Under the pieces are notes generated by a model. It searched no databases. It was not told the origin of the DNA and worked only from the letters and a program-made list of their open reading frames with translations. The position numbers and the translations under genes are program-made. A stretch of 64,000 bases of DNA from Ectocarpus siliculosus (Eukaryota > Sar > Phaeophyceae > Ectocarpales > Ectocarpaceae): positions 1,218,798-1,282,797 of the forward strand of contig FN649752.1 in the NCBI GenBank assembly GCA_000310025.1. The letters are read 5' to 3'. Shown here piece after piece: positions 9,001-21,000 of this stretch. Position 1 is the stretch's first letter; each line of letters opens with the position of its first letter.

Positions 9001-12000
9001 TCCGGCGAGAGGCGTTGAGGTTTTCCCACCGCTCCATTGTTTCTTTGTTGCTATTGACAACAGGGGTCGAACCAGGACACACGTTTGGGTTTGTCCGAAT
9101 GTGAGAAAGTGGACAAAACGAGTACGTGACAACAGGATGAGGCAAGTAGAAAGGAGCGCAGGATACATGGCACAGCTCCTTCCTGTGATTTCTATGCGGG
9201 AGAAGATCCACGAGGCTCCGTGTGGACTATATAGTTCGAACGTGTTGCGGATGTCGACTTGGGGAATCACGTACATGAAAAAATGCGACAGGATCACCCA
9301 TGCTCGTTGAAGGGGACCAAAACGCGGGCATTACACACATTCCCTCTCGCACCTCAAGTTTCCTGTTGCAGAAAACACCTTGGCTACTGTCACTGAGTCC
9401 TCTACGGTGGATGTTGACTGTGGAGGACTGCAGATGGAAGACCGCTCGGGCGAAGCCCCGAGCCCGGCGGGCGTGGCGGATCCATCTTGATCAACCGTCT
9501 GAGGGGAGCTGGCAACCGGTGACGAGACTGCCTCAGAGGTCATCTGCTGTTGTATCATTGGGTTCTTGGCGGTTTTGTCTTCTGGATGTGTCGCCATCGA
9601 TGCCATGTCATCTTCCACGACGGTCGTCGTTGATACCGATGCTGTCGACTGTTCGGCCACTACGAGGGCAACGGTATTCTTGGCGTCCGTCGATGTTTCC
9701 AGGGGAGCGGGGACGGGCTTCTCTTCCTTGTGCCAGTCGCTGTCGTCTCTTTGAGGCCGGAATGTTTCCGCGACAAACGTGATAAATTTTGATTCTTCGT
9801 CTTCGCCGGTGTCGAAATCCTCGTGGGTGCTGACGTTCAACAAATCTGGCGTCGTCCCCGCCGTTGCTGGCGTGCCTACGTTCTCGGTATGACTAAAACG
9901 AAGGCTCCCATCGCTGTCCGCATCTACACCATTCGCAGCAGCGGAAGAGGGCAGCTTCTTGGCGGAGGCCACCCCTCTTAACCTCGATGTGGAGATGCCG
10001 AAGAGACTGCTGGCACGGGCGGTGAATTCCTTACCAGTCTCCGCCGACGGAATATCATCGCTCTGCTCACTTCCGACAGCGATGCCAAGCCCATCTGCAA
10101 GGCCAAGTTTGATCTTCATCCGCTCGCGTGAATCTCGACGGACTTTACTGTGAGGGGCACCCGCCCCGGGTGCTTCCCGGTGCTTGAGTTCGCCAGAAAA
10201 AGCGGCATCGGTTTCGGAACAAATGTCATCATTTGCGGTTTCCGAAATTGGACCCCTCTTTGCCTTTTCCTCGTCTATCGCTTCGTCAATCCCAATCTCC
10301 CCACTAGCGCTGCTGTTGCTGCCACTGTCACTGTCGCCGCCGTTATTGTCGGTAGAAGTCGAAGAACTAGACGAATTCGCGTCACCCACACTGTGTTTCG
10401 ACTCAAACACTGGAGGGGGGTGTGACAACAAGAAGCGGAGCCAGCCTATGGACGCGTTGTTTCCGCAGCCTTCCCGCACTGAGCTCAGGGAGCGACACAC
10501 CTCGCTGATCCATTCCGACCACTTACTGGCCTCGCACAACACAAAACCCGGCAGGCGGGCAAAGACGCTGTTCATGGTGGCCTCTAGAAGCACAAGACGG
10601 CGCAGCACGCCATCGCCGCTGAACGCCTTGGCTTGCGCCGCCTGGGTGGCATTCATCTTGGATCGATCGCTCACGGCCGCCGTCCACAGGCTTGAAAGGG
10701 AAAAGCAGAAAGAGTCGAAGTTTCCGGAACCACGCTCATCGGGGCCATCGACACCATCCTCGATCCCGAAAGGGGTACCTTGATTCCTTTTGTATGAAGC
10801 AGCCGCCGCGGCACCTCGATCTCGAGCCCAGTCAGAGGTGTCAAACCCTAAATCCCACTGCTGAGGTGACAGGGTAATTCCATGGTGGATGGTTTCATCG
10901 CCGTCGCTTTCTTCGTCATCGCCGGTTTCGCGAATACACTCGTGCAAATGATCGTCATTCACCATTGTCACTTTCGGTACCTCACTATCGTGGTGCTCAC
11001 GCCACGAATTGACAACGGCTTGAACCCTATATAATCCCTGGGTGGCAGACTCGACCTGGCCAGCACCCAGTGCATGGACTTCCAGATGGCAGGGGTCTCC
11101 GTCGGGGCTACGGTTTGACTCAAGTGCGATGCCCGCATGATTGTCACCGGCTCCGGCCTTTTCTGCTGCCGTAACCATTTTGAAAAGCTTCGCAAGTGAT
11201 ATTCGGCTGAAATGTCCACTCGATTCTTCGCTCCCCCGGTGTCGATCAGCAACGAGCGTACCGAAAGCATCCCACCATCCTTTTGCTGGGAAGTCGTCAG
11301 GGTTGTTGACGGCCAAGGCTGCCAGCGGAACGATCCACGTGCAGTCGCTTGGGACTCTTGTAATCATACTTCGCGTCAGACTGCCCACAACGACGCGCTC
11401 CAAGTCTCCCTCGCGGTCCTGATTTGGCGGCCTCATCGTGCCGGCGGCTCTGCGGATGGCGCTGTGTACCAGAGCTCTAACTCCGGGGAAGACCGGGCTG
11501 TAGAAGACAGGGTCTGATCCGCAGGCGTGAAGAACATCTCCACTTCGGGCAAGAAACTGAAGGGCGGATGAAGTCAGGCGGTATGCTACCTGTTCGTCCT
11601 TGCGGGCGGCCTCCGCATGCTGCGCTTGTGAGGCTCGCTCGCACCGTGACACCGTGTCGGGTCCCTTTTCGAGTGTGCTCTTGTATGCGAATAGCGTCTC
11701 GATCAGGTTGTTGAGGACCCTGTTCTGGTCGCGTTCGACGTCGTCGCTCACTCCACTCGGCGGTTCTCCACCCGATGGAACAGTGGGGTCAGGGGTTCGG
11801 CGTGGCACGTCTGGAGTGAAGCACGGCGGTCTGGCCGCGAGAAGTGTAATCACGGCCTCATGAGTAGCGCTGAGCTGGCACGAGTAAGCAAGAGCCTCCT
11901 TTTGGACAATCGAAAAGGCCGCTCTCGATGTTCTCACCTGACGTTCATCTGATCCCCTCGCCTCGAGAGCGGGTGGAAGCGCTCGCACCATCTCGTCCTG

Positions 12001-15000
12001 AAGCCTACCACCCATCGTCTTCGACATCTCGAGCCCCGGCTGGCATCTCAGTCCCATGCCGCCTGTCACGAATGGGGGAATTGTGGCGTCCTCACTCTCC
12101 TTGGATCCGCTGTTGCTCGACTCGTTGTCATCGGAAGGGGCGGATAACCCCGATATGCCCTCTCCTGCAGCAAGTCCCTGACTTGTCCCGTCCGAGGAAG
12201 ATTCACAACCCTTAGTGTCCAACGAACAGCCGCCGCCATCGTCTCCAGCCGCCAAGCCCACAGAGTCTACGCCTCCGAATCGAATCAGTTGAACACCAGA
12301 GAGGGCCTCCGGCGAGTCTTCCAAGAACACCATCGATGTCACGTCGTCAGAGGATTTTAAGGGCTGGGGGTTTGCAAAGTCGAGAGATCTCGCGAAAAGA
12401 ATCAGTCGAAACCCCATTTTTACCACGAATGTGGTGGAGGACTGCGGCTCTTCACCGACCGTTACAGAACCAAAACACTCGCTACTTCCACCGCCGTTAC
12501 CGAACGCGTTGGACTCTGGCTTGCCGTCTTGCTTCCTCCTTGGTGGCTTTTTGTGTCCCGCTGCTTCGACTGGAAGCACGTTGGACCCGAGGAACAACGC
12601 CAAATCGATGTGAACCCCTCCCTCCGTGGAGCAAACCGGTAGGATTTCCCCCTTCGCCGCGCACGCTGCAATGATGTCCATGCTGACCATAGAGGCGGGC
12701 AAGAGAGCTTCCAGTCGAGAGTTTCCTGGGTAGACGCGCCGAAGCCATCTGTACATGCCACGTGGATATTTCATTGCGAACGTGGTGGACCCGAAGCTGA
12801 TTTCGAGGGATGACCTCCCATGTTGTTGTGCGATATAGAGATAGGTCGAGGATTCAACAGAGAGGCAGAACTGTTTCCAAAGCATCTAGAAGGAGGACAA
12901 AGGAGGTGAAGAAGCAAACGGTTCGCCTCCCATGACCTTCGGGGGGGGGGGGGGGGGGTACTCATAGTCGTGCATGCCGTAGTCCTTTGACCATTGACCT
13001 CGCATCCCTACAAAGCCGGGACGGAGCACGCCGGGTTCTCACCGGACCAGGGTCTCACATCACCAAGCGCGAAGCGCCGTGAGGTATTTGGCGAGTCGCA
13101 TGAAGGGTGAGCTGCCATCCTGCTAAGGGTATTCGGCATCTTGTGCTTACTTCCTTGCGTACGGATGACAGCTACGTATAACTTAATTTATTTTCTGGTG
13201 CTTTCACTTCCAGAGACAGTTGTAAGCACTGTGTAACTGCCTCTAGGAAGCTTGACCATTTTAACACAACGTGGTGCGATCATCCCCCGTTGCGCGGAGT
13301 GAGGGTTCTCGACCCCGCACAACATGATCTACTCGACCACCATTATGGTTACCGCCAAAAAAAAAACCGAGGTAAAAAAAAAAAAAAACGGTAACCTGGT
13401 TGCCGAGTTCACGAAGTGAATTGGCTTGTTTTACAACGTCGTTGCCAAGCGACGAAAACCCAATCCCGATGGCAAACACCGAGTGGGGGGCTTGTTTTAC
13501 AACGTCGTTGCCAAGCGACGAAAACCCAAACCCCGATGGCAAACACCGGGGGGGGGCGGCTTGTTTTACAACGTCGTTGCCAAGCGACGAAAACCCAACC
13601 CCGATGACAAACACCGGGGTGGGGGGGGGGGTGATACGTATGGCGATGCGGCGTAAGCAAGGCGGTGTCGGTCGCATTCTGCGAAAGTGATGAATTTGAG
13701 CCCATACGTTAAACCATGCCGGTTGCAAGTTCTAGACACAAGGTTTCGGAACCTGTCACAATCTCTCGATGCCGTCAAGATTTGGCTTACCATCCTGGCT
13801 GTTGTGGTTGATCCAAACACTCATATTTCTGGGAACTTCGAGGCCATCATCGTAGTTGAAAAGCATACACCCGTTACCTGAGAGCGATGCCTTCTGGATC
13901 CAAAATAAGGGGCCACTTGGGCGTGCTCAGGGTCAATATTGCGGCGTCCATGAAGGCCGGGTGAAACGGCAGAGAGGAGGGGGTGACAGCACCCGCACAC
14001 TTTCCGGGACTGGCGTCGGAATCATCGCCCCCTCCCCCACGACCGCCGTCGGATTCATCGCCAGACTCCTCACCACAGTCGTCTGCGACATCGACATCGG
14101 GAGGATACGTCCAGCTTTGCAGTTGCGTCACGTTGGTCAACACGCCCGATGCGAAATTTCCAACGCGATACCGTTCCAAGCTGAGAGCACTTGTGACGGA
14201 GAGCGCACTCTCGCCAGTCTTTGGTTTCGGAACATCGTCGATGTTTGACTCCTGGTTCGGAACAGGTGTTGATGCCGCTGCTGGCTCTTCGTCCTTCGAT
14301 GCCTCCGCCCACGGACGGCTGGTGGGTATGCCGCATCTTCGGGCCGCGTCCCTTGCTCTGTCTAAGGCGATAGCCCGCAGGGTGTGTGGGAGATGGGCTC
14401 CAAGGCAGGCCATGTTGGCGAAGCAGAGGGCATCTCCCGCGAAAAGCTCGGCGGTTGTCGCCAAATCATGGAGTTCCTGTGTCATTGGTCGGTACACTCC
14501 GTCAACGTTGCAACCTTTGCCAAACACTTATGGCTAGTACATGGTTCTTGTGTTGATAACTCTACATAACGTGCCCAAGGTGACCTGCACAGCAACGTAT
14601 AGAAATATCTCAATAGGCTTGTTTTCTACTCGGTACAAAGTACGCGAGAGCCCGCCCAAGACGAGGTTTGCTGCACCGTATAGTCGCCGATCAAGTAGAC
14701 GGGAGACAGAGTCTGGTCCGTATGATGAGGCACCACATTTTCAGTCTGCGGCAATTACATAGTTCGTCGGCCGAAGAATTAACCTGGTCCGCCTTGCTCG
14801 ATGCTAGGAACTATCGCGGCAACCTGTGGGTGGAGACGAAACGCAACGCCGCGGACAACGTAAGACAACGATAGTTTTGACAGCTCCAGGCACGATGATA
14901 CCTGTCGGCACGTAGAGGCGAAATCCTCGATAGCCCCGCTCATGATTCCAAGTTCTTTGTACAGGTCACTCCGATGATTTATTGTCCGCTGCCGTATGGA

Positions 15001-18000
15001 CAAGCGCGCTTTGAACGTTGCGCGCAGCGCAAGCTCTTCGTCCAGGGGGGCCACCTGCATGTTCCGATCAAGGAGCGACACCGCGCTCAAAATATTTTTG
15101 GAAACATCATTCAAGGCGTTGGAAGTAACTCTCAAGGCGCAGGCTTCACGCTGTTGTTCTGTTACGGCCGACAGTCCTCAGCACGTTTATGACAGACGGT
15201 GCCCAGGGTACTTTGTTGGTTCCCGCCAACGCACCGCTGCCAAAGGACATACCATGGGCGCACGACATGACTGGATGGAAATGTATACCTTTCACAATAC
15301 TGAGACGGTATTTCATATCGCTGGAGCACGTGATCTTCGGAGTCCAGGTGACGTATTTCCGATGAAGGGCAAACGGCTAATGGCTGCACGAGTCAAATTT
15401 CGCCCAAATGGTAAGGTGTGCAACCGATTAACACATCTCTCAAAAAGACAACCGCCTTTTGAGGTTCCGCTTGCCGTTCCCTGTGCTTACCTCATCGGTG
15501 TTTCCAATTTGTATGCGTTCCTCCTCTTGGTGGGTTGCCTTGGCGTCTGCTTGGATTTCGGCACGACTTTGCGTTGACGATCATGGCCCAGGCAAGGGGG
15601 GGGGCAGTCGCCGAGGTAACACTCAACTTTCGGCGCGAGAATGTTTCGGTGGACAGGAAAAGGCCGTCCCTCTTACCGTAAGCTCCAACCAAGTCACTAC
15701 GAGTGGCATGGTGGAACATATTCCGAAGGACGGATCCAACAGTACAGTAGTACGGTGAATCCATAGGAAGAGACGGAGGTACGAGGGGAAAGCGCTTGGC
15801 GGTTAACAGGGGCTCTATGAATTGTCACCGGCGCGTTTTGTGTGGTTGGCTTCCGTTCATGTTGAATGGCCGAACAAAAGACAAACCGTCCGTGGCAGGG
15901 GATGAATTTGACGATGAAAACGTCCTCCACGCACTATTGTACTAACCATTAACGGCCGAGACAGCCTCACACAATCCTCTTCTTCCTGTTGACGGCGTTT
16001 GAAGCCACATAATGTGATGCGAAACATTTGTCTCACGTTTTTGCTGCTGTGCACAAAGCATCGAACAGGACCACCGTCGCTTGCACCCAAGCCGCCAGCA
16101 ACCCGCACGCCCTGGATTCCAGTTTAAGGGCAAGAATCGGAATCTTCTTCGCGTAGTGGATCGCCGAACTTGCTGGGCAGCCGTCACCCGATCCATCGGC
16201 ACTGCCACCATCCCTGCTGCCACTTTGCCGACCGGCTACACCCTTAGAGACTCCATCGGGAACCTTCGTCTTGGACATGTCAACCGTTGATCGCTCAGCC
16301 ATCTGTTCGATGACAAGCTTAACGGCTCTCTGACCAGTCTCGCTCTCAGGGTCGAAACTGGACCCAACGCGTCGTGGTAACGTTGGCAGAGAGAGTGACC
16401 ATGGCGGTGGCAGAGGTGAAAAGGACAGCGGCCAAGTGGCACGAATGATTGGTGTGCGTTCTGAATAAAAAATTCCGTTAGTTGTACTTCAACACCCCTT
16501 TTGTTCAAGTTTGATGGTTTGGGAAGAAATTCGTTGGTATTCACCTGCTCAACCGTTCGGCGATCGTTGGATCAAGGAGAAGCGCTCGAATGATTTTCAT
16601 GGACGGGGAAGCCTTAAGGCGGACCCACTCCCCCACGACCTGAGGATAGCCGCTCATGTTGCCCAGCATCACGGCAACGGTTTCCTGCCAAGCGCACGAA
16701 CGTCATGGGTCTTTTCATTTCCGCAACAAGAACAAGTTCCTCCGAGGACTAAACAATTTGCGCCAGAAAAGGGGTTTGGCGGGTTGGTGACTGTCGCAAC
16801 ACCGCGAATGTGATATCTCAACAAATTTTTACCGTAGGTTTTTCTGGTGTTCGAACCCTACCTACAGGTGGAAGCAGCTGGAGCGACTGTCTCCCACAGT
16901 TGGCGTTTTTCTTTTTTTTCCAAGGGCTGAACCAGGCAACCCTCATGAAATCCATGCCTATCTATATTGAATTGACCGCAAGTCAACGAACTTTGCATGA
17001 TTGGTCTCACCATGATGAATGGAAGCTCTTGGTGCAAGCCTTTCTGCTTCCGCTGCTGCGTGGCTTCGGCCACATGGGAGCTAACCCCGGCGGCTGAGTT
17101 GAACATGCTGGACCCCAGGCAGAGCGTACACAAGAACTCCATCTGGAAGCAATCGATATCGATATCAAGCCGGGAGTGGGGTTTGCAGGCCGCAAGGTGT
17201 GCAGCGACAACCCCGCGGTGCGGACACGGACGTGAGGTGGAGCAAGACTGTCATTTCGGTAATCGCAGCAACGATCCGACATAGCAGAAAAATCACTGTG
17301 GATGGCTAGCAGTCAGGGATGTCAGTTTCGGGACATCCCCTCTCAGTTGTCGTGCAGTTTTTTCGACATGGCCCTCGCGTAAGACAACATGTCGTTCCCG
17401 AAACATCCCACGTTGTCGCTCCCAATGACCCCACCACCATATTGGCGCATCCCCCGCTCCACACGCAACACGTTTCTGTCACGGGGTTCTTTGTTGACAG
17501 TTTTCGGCTCATGTATTTGCCGGTGTAATGCTCACGTCTTCTTCTTGGAGGGTGGACAGTAAATCTCTAGACACCTCGTACGCCGACATAATTGGCTCCA
17601 GCGCCTTCTCCACCTCCTCCATGCGCAATAATTGCGCCTGGCGCTGCTCCCGGGTACTCTTGGTTTGCTCATTCCAGAACTCTTGCACCTTCGTTGCATC
17701 ATGCCAAATTCGTTGCGTTGAAGGGTTACAATAAAGTGGACGTCGCTGGTATGGGCTGCATTGATTTCGTTGGGAGATTTGCTCACGCTGGGGGTAGGAT
17801 TGCGTCTTCGAACGATTTATGTTCCGCGTACGTATACCGTTGATATTTTCTCTACCACAAGAGTCAGCCCACACTCACCTTGGTCTTTTCTTGCTGGACG
17901 TGCCGCACTTGTTCGTTGTTTTGACTTAGGGCGTCGAGGACGTCCTTTGCCCGGTTCTTTAGCTGGATCTAAGCCCATTCATGTTCGAGCCGCGCACCCA

Positions 18001-21000
18001 TTTTTTCGGGTGTGGGGGAAGGGTTGGATACCATCGTTTAGGTTGTGGCGCGCGAACCGTGAGGAGAGAGGGTTGGCTTACGGGTTGGATATCGACTAAA
18101 CTTGGAGGCGTTCAAGACTCCCCCAGCAACTTGGTTAAATGTGAGAGGCCCACGGAATCCGAATCCTTCTCCTTGATCCCCACAACAGGAATTCAGTTCA
18201 AGAACTAAACAAACGCACATCACTTCGATAAGATTACCCCGAACGGATAGACTACGTTCATCAATCTTAAGCTCGGTTTGCCCGAATGTTGTATGAAAAT
18301 ATCCAACAAAACCTTGGAACCAAATGAACAACCGACAGCCCATTGGACTGCCTTCACGTCCTGCACCCGAAATAATTGATTGGCTTCGATGAACGGGAGC
18401 TCAATTTCCCACCAAGAGAAAAGTGGTGACACCTACTTCAACCAAGACGATAGAAAGTGACAACAGGTAACAAAGCACCTTTTCCGCTTCTCGGCGCGCC
18501 TTGTGCACTCCCCAATGTTCGGCCGCGGCCAGCGCTCTGTTCAGTACCTGTGCCCTCTCCACAAGCCTAGATGTTTAGGAGCGCCAATTGGTCAGTTGGC
18601 ACGCACGTTGGTGCGTTGATGGATTGGCGATGGGGCGATGGAGGACCGTGGAGTTCGTTTCATAACATGTTTTTGAAAGGGTCAACTTAGCACGGAATGG
18701 GATGGAATTAACGAGTTCTCACCCGCAGACAAATATTCCCGTCAGAGAGCTGAAATGAACGCCGCACAGAAAGCTACCGCCAACAACAGGTATCGGACGG
18801 ACAAACAGTGCGCCTAGTGACGGCTACGTATCCGTTGTGTGCCACGTTTCCTGCATCTTCGACAGTAGAAAGGATAGCGAAACAAAATATGCACCACGGG
18901 ATTCCGTTGTGGTTCGGACCGCCGAAATTTCATCCAATCAGGGCAAACGGAACCAGCACCGGGGAATTAACACCCACGGGAGGGAAAAATACGCGCTCTC
19001 AAGGTCATTTTGAAGCCGAATTTCTCCACGCGAATGAAATTCAGCTTGCGGAATACCAACTCTTCACGTGCTTCACTTTTTACCTGCGGCAACCTAACCG
19101 ACACAGGTGCTTGAACAGCAGCAAGACCTCATCGATAGAAGCCGGTCGCGGTCCGCGGCCTTCCTCGGCCATCGCACGGAAACATTGAGCTTTCACCGAA
19201 CCCCAACGTCCTTGGTCTTGACCGGCACGCGAAGAACCGTCCATCTCAACATTGACACCACCAACACGGGCGTCGTCGCTTCTTGTGCCGCCATCACAGT
19301 CAACGCCATCACAGCTGCCGCCCGCACACTCCTCGACGGCTCGAAAGACAACGACACACGCGGATGGGTCCGCCGATGCCATCCATGCGTCGAACAAGCG
19401 CTCGGCCTCGTCGGCCGCTGCGAATTGATCATTTTCGATCAGCTCGGCAACCGATCCTACGTCTCCCCCTTCGGTGGTCCCCGCGGCGGGGGTTGTTGGT
19501 GGGTCTTTGAACGCCGGTACGGTACTCTGGAAGCGGCCGAACGCCAGCAATCCTACGAGGTTTGCGTGAGTGGCACCAGACCACAGGCAGACTCGACCCT
19601 TGCCGTCGAAACCGGAATTTGGTCCACTGAACCGTTCTCTTCTTGCCAGTTCATCCGTCCCAGATGCTGCTCGATCGCGAACCGTGGATTTGTATAAACG
19701 GGAGCCATGTTTAGTCAATGAAACCTTTTTTCGATAGGATGATTCGACGTATGTTCTATACATGGTTCGATAAGTTTCCAGTGTGAAGGCCTCAGTGATA
19801 CAAGGGAAATCACCAGGTCATTCACAGAATCGAAAACTTATCGGTAACGCCCGAAGGAACAAGCTTGGAGATCCACCGATCGAGCTTACCTGGAGCAGGA
19901 GATTTAGAGAGGTCGGCGCCGAGACTCCTAGCGGCTACCATTTGCATCGATCGGTCAGACCACGACTCCAAACGCATGGATGGGCAAGTCGATAGGGCCG
20001 GGAATGACGGGCCCAAAGCGATGACCTCCTCGTCATCAAGACACAGCGCCACAGTGAGGCATTGACGGATGTGGGACACTATTCGGCGGTACACAAAGTC
20101 GGTTCCGCCTCGGGTCCAGCAGGACCATCTCGATATCTGCTTCCGGAACCCGGGTGTGATGCGGGGGAAATGTTACCGCTGTCGTTCGAGACAAATAGCG
20201 CAAAGAATGTTCGGTGGAGTCTCGAAAGGATTTCTGTAGCGCCAGCGTTGTTGGGGGTCGTGAACAGACTACAGGAGAGCCAAGCCGGTTTGGAGGATGT
20301 CAACAAACATGCCGCCAGTCCCCGTCCGCCCCTTTGGATCCCACGTAGACGTCAATCACAGCCAACAACGAATAGGTCGCATGCCTACCTTAGGTTGAGC
20401 GGAATTAGAGCGCCCAGGTTCGTCATCGCCAACCCCTCCCGTAGACAATGCCTCTTCCGCTGCCGAAGCGCCCGACGTTGATCGTTTTGCCCTACCGCCG
20501 TCTGTGGCGGCCCCCTGTCCGTTGGAGCTGTTTTTCATGTTACAGCTTCCGCTGGGGTTGCGTGCTTCGTGTTTCTCCTCGGCTTCAGCTAGCTCGAGGA
20601 GTTCCGCGTCGGAAAAAAGTCTCCGAACGTCGCCTCCCTCGACGAGGTCCATCAGAGCTCGCAGGGGCCAGTCCCCGTTGCCTGCTCCCCATAGGTTCGC
20701 GGCACCTGCGGAGTCCGAAGAAGTTGTTGTGCGTCTTCAGCTTTCGCATTCCGACAACGTGAGGAAACAGAGCCTCGTGTCGTTCGGGGCACCAGCTTCA
20801 GTTGGCGGATATTTGCAATATGCTGTAGGTCCGTGCGCTTATAAACCAGGAATCCTTCGCGAGCTAGACTATGCGAGGAACGGAAGATTATTGATCGCGT
20901 TAAATGGTGAAATGTGTCGTGAGAAACAGTTCTCGTGTTTCGACCGTCGAACTAGGGTGGCGCTTGGAACTGCATGAACAAGGAACAGAGGTCCATAGGT

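Noticed and set aside
10150-10783. Plus-strand open frames over the large dynein exon
   Set aside because: Antisense shadows; the minus frame carries dynein motifs and consistent splice phases.
12941-13100. Possible tRNA or structured RNA downstream of the G-run
   Set aside because: No cloverleaf or conserved tRNA A and B box pair could be found by eye; no tRNA or rRNA was found in the window.
13424-13600. Similarity of GTTTTACAACGTCGT and GAAAACCC to the lacZ-alpha cloning region
   Set aside because: Only about 15 plus 8 bases match; the rest differs and the unit is triplicated with G-runs, so vector contamination is unlikely. A BLAST to vector databases would settle it.
19107-19697. 196-codon plus-strand open frame
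   Set aside because: Antisense to the exon between AAA4 and the stalk, with no recognisable domain.
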